64,000 bases of DNA from positions 62,001 to 126,000 of the forward strand of contig NZ_FRBU01000006.1 in NCBI RefSeq assembly GCF_900142695.1, read 5' to 3'. The stretch comes from Flavobacterium xanthum (GTDB taxonomy: Bacteria; Bacteroidota; Bacteroidia; Flavobacteriales; Flavobacteriaceae). A program made the translations under genes and the position numbers. How positions within the stretch are numbered: position 1 is the stretch's first letter; each line of letters starts with the position of its first letter. Positions 58,404 through 64,000 of the stretch are shown here, in pieces. A model generated the notes under the pieces. The model was given only the letters and a program-made list of their open reading frames with translations, made no database searches and had not been told where the DNA came from.

Positions 58404-59657
58404 CTAACTGTCAAATTCCTCTTTCAATATTCTCATTACATCTAAAATCGTTTCCTCTTCTAGGTCTGTTCTTCGTACTAAATCTTCAACATCTTGTTTT
58501 AAAATACTTTTTGCAGTATCTAAACCAATTTTTGCAAACTCTTCAATAACCCAGTCTTCAATTTCATCTGAAAACTCTGTTAATTCAACATCATCCTCAT
58601 CAGCAGTTGCACCAGCAACATCGCCTTCGCGAATAACATCTAACTCATAGCCAGTTAATAAACCCGCTAATTTAATATTATGTCCACCACGACCAATTGC
58701 TTTTGAAACTTCTTCAAGCTTCAAGAAAACCTCTGCTCTTTTTGTCTCTTCATTAATTTTAATAGACGATACTTTAGCTGGACTTAATGCTCTAGTAATA
58801 AACAATTGAATGTTACTAGTATAATTAATTACATCGATATTTTCATTCCCTAATTCACGAACAATTCCGTGAATACGAGACCCTTTCATACCTACACAAG
58901 CTCCTACTGGATCAATTCTATCATCGTAAGAATCAACGGCTACTTTTGCTTTTTCACCTGGAATTCTCACTACTTTCTTAACCATAATTAAACCGTCAAA
59001 AACTTCAGGAATTTCTTGTTCAAACAATTTCTCTAAAAACTTCTCCGAAGTTCTAGACATGATGATTTGAGGTTTATTTCCTTTTAATTCAACGCTTTCA
59101 ATTATTCCTCTAACATTATCTCCCTTGCGGAAAAAATCAGAAGGAATTTGTTTTTCTTTTGGCAAAATGATTTCGTTTCCTTCATCATCAACCAAAATTA
59201 CAACTCTAGGACGCACATGGTGTACTTCAGCAGTGTATATATCGCCAATTAAATCTTTAAACTGTTTGTAAAGATTTGTATTGTCATGCTCATGAATTTT
59301 TGAAATTAAATTTTGGCGTAAAGCTAAAATTGCTCTTCTTCCTAAATCAATTAACTTCACTTCTTCAGAAACTTCTTCACCAATTTCAAAATCAGGCTCG
59401 ATTTTTCTAGCTTCAGTTAAAGTAATTTCAAGGTGATCAAAATCCAAATCTTCATCAGAAACAATCACTCTTCTTTGCCATATTTCCATATCTCCCTTAT
59501 CAGGATTTATAATAATATCGAAATTATCATCTGAACCGTATTTTTTTTTCAATGCATTTCTAAATACATCTTCTAAAATTGCCATAAGCGTTACACGATC
59601 AATAAGTTTATCATCTTTAAACTCTGAGAATGAATCGATTAATGCTAAATTTTCCAT
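58404..59657 (-). CDS. nusA: Transcription termination/antitermination factor NusA
   Basis: The 417 residues hold the N-terminal RNA-polymerase-binding domain, an S1 domain (~135-200) and two KH domains (DRIDPVGACVGMKGSRIHGI; KLEEVSKAIGRGGHNIKLA). The acidic repeats of the longer E. coli NusA are absent; only a short acidic C-terminus is present. It modulates pausing, termination and rRNA antitermination. It sits 13 bp after rimP in the conserved rimP-nusA-infB order. Confidence 0.96.
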   Translation of the reverse strand: MENLALIDSFSEFKDDKLIDRVTLMAILEDVFRNALKKKYGSDDNFDIIINPDKGDMEIWQRRVIVSDEDLDFDHLEITLTEARKIEPDFEIGEEVSEEVKLIDLGRRAILALRQNLISKIHEHDNTNLYKQFKDLIGDIYTAEVHHVRPRVVILVDDEGNEIILPKEKQIPSDFFRKGDNVRGIIESVELKGNKPQIIMSRTSEKFLEKLFEQEIPEVFDGLIMVKKVVRIPGEKAKVAVDSYDDRIDPVGACVGMKGSRIHGIVRELGNENIDVINYTSNIQLFITRALSPAKVSSIKINEETKRAEVFLKLEEVSKAIGRGGHNIKLAGLLTGYELDVIREGDVAGATADEDDVELTEFSDEIEDWVIEEFAKIGLDTAKSILKQDVEDLVRRTDLEEETILDVMRILKEEFDS

Positions 59658-59670
59658 GCGAATTCTTTAA

Positions 59671-60135
59671 TTAAAATGTTACTGTAACAATTGCTTCTTT
59701 TATATCTTCATAAGGCAACTTAAGTTCTTTTTGAACTGTTTCTTTACCTTTCCCTACCTTTTTAGGTTCTCTTGCTTCCCAAGACAAAACTACAAAATCA
59801 TCATTAGCTTCTACTAATTCTGCCTCAATTATTTCTGTCCCAGTCTTTACAATCAAAGTTCTCCCGACATTTTTCTTGTATTGCCTTACTAATTTCAATG
59901 GCGACCCAACCCCTACCGAAGCTACTTCTAAGGAATAATCTTGTTCTTCCCGATCCAAATCATTGTCTATAAAACGACTTACATCTATACAATCCTGAAG
60001 CGCTACTCCATTATCACCATCTACAGTCACAATAACCTTAAAAGCATCAGTGATAACAAGGTCTATCAAAAAAATTGATGGCTTTTCTAAAAGGCATTCT
60101 GCCAATAACGTATTTACTTTTTCTTTAAATGTCAT
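59671..60135 (-). CDS. rimP: Ribosome maturation factor RimP
   Basis: The start at 60135 ([15 protein letters not shown]) fits the family; an in-frame ATG at 60171 would add 12 residues but lies inside a hairpin. The 154-residue protein shows the RimP N-terminal domain ([39 protein letters not shown]) and the C-terminal SH3-like domain. It helps assemble the 30S subunit. It is the first gene of the operon with nusA and infB. Confidence 0.93.
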   Translation of the reverse strand: MTFKEKVNTLLAECLLEKPSIFLIDLVITDAFKVIVTVDGDNGVALQDCIDVSRFIDNDLDREEQDYSLEVASVGVGSPLKLVRQYKKNVGRTLIVKTGTEIIEAELVEANDDFVVLSWEAREPKKVGKGKETVQKELKLPYEDIKEAIVTVTF

Positions 60136-60143
60136 ATTTTTAT

Positions 60144-60169
60144 AAAAAGAGGGGACATTTAGTCCCCTC
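60144..60169 (-). terminator. Terminator-like hairpin in the rimP-nusA-infB leader
   Basis: GAGGGGAC (60149-60156) and GTCCCCTC (60162-60169) form a perfect 8-bp stem around ATTTA. On the minus strand a U5 run (60148-60144) follows directly. It ends 8 bp before the rimP ATG at 60135 and begins about 20 nt after the expected transcription start. The shape is that of an attenuator. Confidence 0.7.
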
Positions 60170-60197
60170 ATTATCTAGATTTTAATAAATAACGGTG

Positions 60198-60205
60198 CAA
60201 ATATA
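60198..60205 (-). promoter_or_regulatory. Candidate -7 element of rimP-nusA-infB
   Basis: The minus strand reads TATATTTG, a full match, 63 bp upstream of the rimP start. The expected -33 position carries TTT rather than TTG. Confidence 0.6.
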
Positions 60206-60310
60206 GTGTTTTTTTTATAAACTAAAATAATCACTTGGTGTAAAATAATTTCTTACCTTTAAAAGTCAATTAAAACAACCGTTTTTACCATAATTTAACA
60301 CTTTCTTATT

Positions 60311-61135
60311 ATGAAACGTATTTTAGTTCCCACCGATTTTTCTGAACATGCCGAAAAAGCTTTAAAGGCAGCAGCATTGATTGCAAAAATAACTAAATGC
60401 GAACTATTTATCTTGCATTTATTAGAAATACCGAATCAGATGAACGATGCAATAACAGGAGGCAACGGCATTCCTGAAGAAACACTGTTTTTTAAAAAAG
60501 CCAATGAAAAACTACAAAAAACCAAAGACCAACCCTACTTAGCTGGAATTTCCGTACACGCTTCCGTTCAATACGAAAGAGCTTTTAGTGGCATTTTAGC
60601 CTTTAATAAAAAAAATAAAATTGATCTCATCGTAATGGGATCTCACGGAACCTCTGGCATTGAAGAGCTTTTGCTCGGCTCCAATACTGAAAAAGTGGTG
60701 CGCCTCTCTGAAATACCCGTTTTAGTCATCAAAAAAGAGGTAGGCGAATTAAAATTCAAAAACATGGTTTTCGCTTCTGATTTTTCACCAGAAACGAAAA
60801 AACCTTTTACCAAAATGCGAGATTTTGCCGCAATTTTTGAGGCAAATTTATTTTTAGTTTTTATCTGCACCCCAAACAGCTTTAAGACTACTCTTGACGC
60901 GGAAAAAATAATGAACAAGTTCATCAAGAACTACGACATTCAAAACTACTCTTTACACATTTTTAATGACACTAATATCGAAAACGGAATTGTCAATTTT
61001 TCAAAAACTATCGATGCTGATTTAATAGGACTATGCACCCATGGCAGAACTGGATTGGCTCATTTTTTCACTGGAAGCATCAGCGAAGACTTAGTCAATC
61101 ATGTTACAAAACCCATCATCACCTTCAAAATCTAA
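60311..61135 (+). CDS. Tandem universal stress protein (UspA family)
   Basis: Two Usp folds in 274 residues. The first (residues ~1-150) has the complete nucleotide motif G-x2-G-x9-G-S in GSHGTSGIEELLLGSN. The second (~155-274) has CTHGRTGLAHFFTGS, where the first Gly is Cys, so only the N-terminal domain clearly binds ATP. The start MKRILVPTDFSEHAEKAL is typical. It is monocistronic, divergent from rimP. The stimulus is unknown. Confidence 0.9.
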   Translation: MKRILVPTDFSEHAEKALKAAALIAKITKCELFILHLLEIPNQMNDAITGGNGIPEETLFFKKANEKLQKTKDQPYLAGISVHASVQYERAFSGILAFNKKNKIDLIVMGSHGTSGIEELLLGSNTEKVVRLSEIPVLVIKKEVGELKFKNMVFASDFSPETKKPFTKMRDFAAIFEANLFLVFICTPNSFKTTLDAEKIMNKFIKNYDIQNYSLHIFNDTNIENGIVNFSKTIDADLIGLCTHGRTGLAHFFTGSISEDLVNHVTKPIITFKI

Positions 61136-61223
61136 CTCCTGATTAACTTCCATCTTGTAAATAGCATTTATAATTTAAAGAAAAAAAAATTCAATAGGAA
61201 TTTCTTAAATGTATTCCATAAAA

Positions 61224-61249
61224 AAAGCCCCTCAAGATTGAGGGGCTTT
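61224..61249 (-). terminator. Terminator of tRNA-Gln
   Basis: AAAGCCCCTC (61224-61233) pairs with GAGGGGCTTT (61240-61249) around AAGATT, with further A residues below 61224 giving a U-tract on the minus strand. It starts 3 bp after the tRNA 3' end. Confidence 0.9.
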
Positions 61250-61252
61250 CTG

Positions 61253-61323
61253 TTGGTCTACAAGGACTCGAACCTTGAACGACTGCACCAAAAACAGTTG
61301 TGTTACCATTACACCATAGACCA
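61253..61323 (-). tRNA. tRNA-Gln (anticodon TTG)
   Basis: The 71-nt cloverleaf is complete. The acceptor TGGTCTA pairs with TAGACCA and A is the discriminator. The D-arm is GTG/CAC around TAATGGTAA. The anticodon stem ACTGT/GCAGT encloses TTTTGGT, giving anticodon TTG (reads CAA). The T-arm is CAAGG/CCTTG around TTCGAGT. CCA is not encoded. Confidence 0.95.
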
Positions 61324-61343
61324 GCATTGCTGCTAAGCGAGTG

Positions 61344-61373
61344 CAAATTTAAAATAATATTTAGTTTGTACAA
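61344..61373 (-). promoter_or_regulatory. Promoter of tRNA-Gln
   Basis: On the minus strand TTG (61373-61371), exactly 19 bp, TAAATTTG (61351-61344): a perfect consensus promoter 20 bp before the tRNA 5' end. Confidence 0.85.
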
Positions 61374-61561
61374 ACTTTTTTAGCCTTTTTATAAAAAAAA
61401 ATTTGCCTTAATTTGAATTTAGAACTAGGATATGATGAAAAAACCTCACAATCAACACGTTATTAAATTGCAATACTTTTCCAGAAAATAATGTTAATGC
61501 TACTACGGTTAAACAAAAAAACATTTTCTTTGTAACTTACAATTAAATTAAATTTTAGTAC

Positions 61562-64000
61562 ATGGATAAAGCAGCATTCAATTTCAATAAATGGAATACC
61601 ATCATTGGTTGGCTTACATTTGGAATCGCATTATTAACCTACACTTTGACTGTTGAACCTACCATGAGTTTTTGGGATTGTGGCGAATACATTGCTACTG
61701 CAGCAAAATTAGAAGTTGGACACCCACCAGGAGCTCCATTATATCAAATGATTGGTGCTTTTTTCGCCATGTTTGCTACTGATGACACTAAAATTGCCTT
61801 AATGGTCAATATGATGTCCGTATTCTCCAGTGCCTTTACCATTTTATTTTTGTTTTGGTCCTCATCCATGGTGCTAAAAAAATTAGTTTCTCGCTTTTCA
61901 GACTCAAATTTAAAAGAGGAACCGCTTAAGCAACTAAATAAAAGTAATGAAATTGTAATATTAGGAAGTTCATTTGTTGGCGCTTTAGCTTATACATTCT
62001 CTGATAGTTTTTGGTTTAACGCTGTGGAGGCCGAAGTTTACGCGATGGCTTCTTTATTTATTGCGTTGCTATTTTGGCTGGGTTTACGCTGGGAACAAGA
62101 CATGGATAAACCAAGAGGGAACAAATGGTTATTAATTATTTCTCTTGTTGTTGGACTTTCTTTCGGAGTTCACTTTATGGCGTTATTAACAATTCCTGCT
62201 ATTGGTTTTCTTTATTTTTTCAAAAATTATAAAGTTGTTACTCTTAAAAGTTTTCTTATTGCCAATGTAGTAGTAATAGCTATTTTACTTTTTATTTTCA
62301 AATTACTTCTTCCTATGACCATGGGATTCTTTGGTAAAACCGAAGTCTTTATGGTGAATAGTCTAGGATTACCATTTGATTCAGGAACTCTATTTGTTAC
62401 TGTTTTACTGGTAGCCTTGTTTTATTTTGGATTAAAATACACCAACAACAAAGGTCTTGCAACTGCCAACACCTTAATTCTATGCATCCTTTTTATCCTA
62501 ATTGGTTTTTCTACATGGACGATGTTACCGATTCGTGCCAACGCCAATACTGTGATTAACGAAAACAAACCTTCTGATGCTCGTGAAGTTCTTGCCTACT
62601 ACAATAGAGAACAATACGGAGTAAATCCACTGTTTTACGGCCCTCAATACACCGAAGGATTTGCTGGTTTAGACAAAGACAATCCCTATCTAGACAAAGC
62701 ACCCAACTACGAAAGAGATTATAAGACCAACACCTACGTTATTGTAAATAATTTCAAAAATGCAGATCAAAATACAGATGATAACCACAAAACGATTTTA
62801 CCAAGAATGTGGAGTGGTGACCATATTGAAAATTATATGAATTTTACAAATCCTCCTGAGTTTAGGTTAAACCCTAATTATGCTTATGAGGATGATTTAG
62901 CTAAATACGGCATTGATCCAAGTCAGCTAAGTGAGGAAGATTATAACAAAGCTATTGCACAACTGAAAAACGAAACACAGAAAACCATAAATGAATTCAG
63001 ACAAGCCTACGCACAAAAACAAATTGATAATGAAGGGTATATTAAGTTCCTGAAAAGCTATGGTGATTATCTTATCGTTGAGAAACCTGCAACCTTGGAC
63101 AATCTAGGTTTTATGGTTGAATACCAGTTTGGGTATATGTACTGGAGGTATTTAATGTGGAACTTTGTTGGTCGTCAAAATGATATTCAAGGAAGATACG
63201 ATTATCTCGATGGTAACTGGCTTAGTGGAATATCATTTATAGATGAATTGCATTTAGGAAGCCAAGAGAACCTACCTTCGGATGTGTTGAATAATAAAGG
63301 ACGAAATGTCTATTTCTTCCTGCCATTTATTCTTGGTCTAATTGGTTTAATGTACCATGCGAATAAAGATCTTAAAAGCTTTTATGTACTCCTTGCTTTA
63401 TTTCTATTTACTGGAATAGCATTGAAAATTTACTTAAATGAAAGACCATTTGAGCCTCGAGAAAGAGATTATGCTTTAGTGGGTTCTTTTTATGTATTTG
63501 CAATTTGGATAGGTTTTGGGGTTTACGCCTTATATGAAAGTGCGCAAAAATATTTAGCCCCAAAAATTGCCGGTCCACTTATAATCGCAGCAAGTTTATT
63601 AGCCGCTCCTGTACTTATGGCTTCTCAAAACTGGGATGACCACGATCGTTCTGGAAAATACACTGCTGTAGCGATGGCAAAAGCATACCTTACCTCCTGT
63701 GACCCTAATGCAATTTTGTTTACCATTGGTGATAACGATACTTTTCCGCTTTGGTACGCTCAAGAAATTGAAAAAGTACGAACGGATGTCAAAATCGTAA
63801 ATACAAGTTTGTTTATGACAGATTGGTACATTGACCAAATGAAAACTAAAACGTACGAATCGGATCCATTACCCATTTCTTTTACACACGATCAATATGT
63901 AGGCGACAAACTGGACTATGTAGCCCACATTCCTAAAATTGAAAGCCGTTGGGATATAAAAGATTTTATCGATTTTATTAAAAATCCAAAATCAACTGTT
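61562..64000 (+). CDS. DUF2723 membrane glycosyltransferase-like protein (3' part outside window)
   Basis: The frame opens at the ATG at 61562 (MDKAAFNFNKWNTIIGWL) and is still open at the right edge (813 codons). The first ~330 residues hold about nine membrane helices with the DUF2723 signature EPTMSFWDCGEYIATAAKLE, then VGHPPGAPLYQM and FSDSFWFNAVEAEVYAMASL. This resembles the protein O-mannosyltransferase fold (GT-C), in which an Asp/Glu near the first loop is catalytic (here D or E in DCGE). A soluble region follows (residues ~340-580), then more helices with LNERPFEPRERDYALVGSFY. It is probably an envelope glycosyltransferase; donor and acceptor are unknown. Confidence 0.88.
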   Translation, partial: MDKAAFNFNKWNTIIGWLTFGIALLTYTLTVEPTMSFWDCGEYIATAAKLEVGHPPGAPLYQMIGAFFAMFATDDTKIALMVNMMSVFSSAFTILFLFWSSSMVLKKLVSRFSDSNLKEEPLKQLNKSNEIVILGSSFVGALAYTFSDSFWFNAVEAEVYAMASLFIALLFWLGLRWEQDMDKPRGNKWLLIISLVVGLSFGVHFMALLTIPAIGFLYFFKNYKVVTLKSFLIANVVVIAILLFIFKLLLPMTMGFFGKTEVFMVNSLGLPFDSGTLFVTVLLVALFYFGLKYTNNKGLATANTLILCILFILIGFSTWTMLPIRANANTVINENKPSDAREVLAYYNREQYGVNPLFYGPQYTEGFAGLDKDNPYLDKAPNYERDYKTNTYVIVNNFKNADQNTDDNHKTILPRMWSGDHIENYMNFTNPPEFRLNPNYAYEDDLAKYGIDPSQLSEEDYNKAIAQLKNETQKTINEFRQAYAQKQIDNEGYIKFLKSYGDYLIVEKPATLDNLGFMVEYQFGYMYWRYLMWNFVGRQNDIQGRYDYLDGNWLSGISFIDELHLGSQENLPSDVLNNKGRNVYFFLPFILGLIGLMYHANKDLKSFYVLLALFLFTGIALKIYLNERPFEPRERDYALVGSFYVFAIWIGFGVYALYESAQKYLAPKIAGPLIIAASLLAAPVLMASQNWDDHDRSGKYTAVAMAKAYLTSCDPNAILFTIGDNDTFPLWYAQEIEKVRTDVKIVNTSLFMTDWYIDQMKTKTYESDPLPISFTHDQYVGDKLDYVAHIPKIESRWDIKDFIDFIKNPKSTV

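Noticed and set aside
60135-60171. Longer RimP start at 60171
   Set aside because: The extra 12 codons lie within the leader hairpin and are not part of the RimP family N-terminus, which begins MTFKEKV.
61191-61373. 60-codon frame on the minus strand at 61.2 kb
   Set aside because: It overlaps the tRNA-Gln gene and its terminator; the tRNA explains the sequence.

Overview
The window is chromosomal DNA of a Flavobacterium-like member of the Bacteroidota. The evidence is an AT-rich sequence, the type IX secretion barrel SprA, a SusC/SusD pair, an alternative complex III (ActABCDEF) joined to a cytochrome oxidase, and promoters of the form TTG-N18/19-TAnnTTTG that are typical of this phylum. 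There is no rRNA, no CRISPR array and no intact insertion sequence. One tRNA gene (Gln, anticodon TTG) is present.

Layout. 1-8.8 kb (minus strand): sprA (cut by the left edge), ruvA, maeB and a small CBS-domain protein. 8.9-39.1 kb: a large sugar-utilisation region. It has four transcription blocks: (a) SUT-like transporter, PfkB kinase, GH13_18 phosphorylase, MFS transporter and a neutral-type GH37 trehalase; (b) SusC, SusD, two ~1100-residue FG-GAP/ASPIC lipoproteins, a vanadium-haloperoxidase-like lipoprotein and a SRPBCC/GyrI-like protein; (c) a secreted GH65 hydrolase; (d) a GH32 lipoprotein, a sugar porter and a fructokinase, followed by two paralogous LacI-type regulators. Blocks a, b and the divergent c/d pair each carry two copies of a CGAAAACGTTTTCG-type operator whose centres lie 20-21 bp apart. 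I infer one regulon for sucrose, fructan and trehalose-type sugars, read by one or both LacI proteins.

39.1-52.9 kb (minus strand): queG and ruvB, then a terminator, then the respiratory operon actA-B-C-D-E-F-coxB-coxA. It is read from a clear promoter at 52.8 kb and would pass electrons from menaquinol through alternative complex III to the oxidase.

52.9-55.3 kb: a SPOR-domain protein with its own promoter, then a gene-poor stretch of raised G+C between two strong terminators, then the remains of an Rhs-type toxin gene (5' end missing, in-frame stop) next to a two-helix STM3941-like protein that may be its immunity partner.

55.3-64 kb: the rimP-nusA-infB operon (minus strand), whose short leader holds a terminator-like hairpin; a tandem universal stress protein; tRNA-Gln with a textbook promoter; and a large DUF2723 membrane protein running off the right edge.

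Most worth attention: the paired-operator regulon, the envelope module of FG-GAP/ASPIC lipoproteins plus haloperoxidase in a SusCD operon, the possible attenuator ahead of rimP-nusA-infB, the broken Rhs tip with a G+C-rich non-coding neighbour, and a fungal-like trehalase with a calcium-loop motif.
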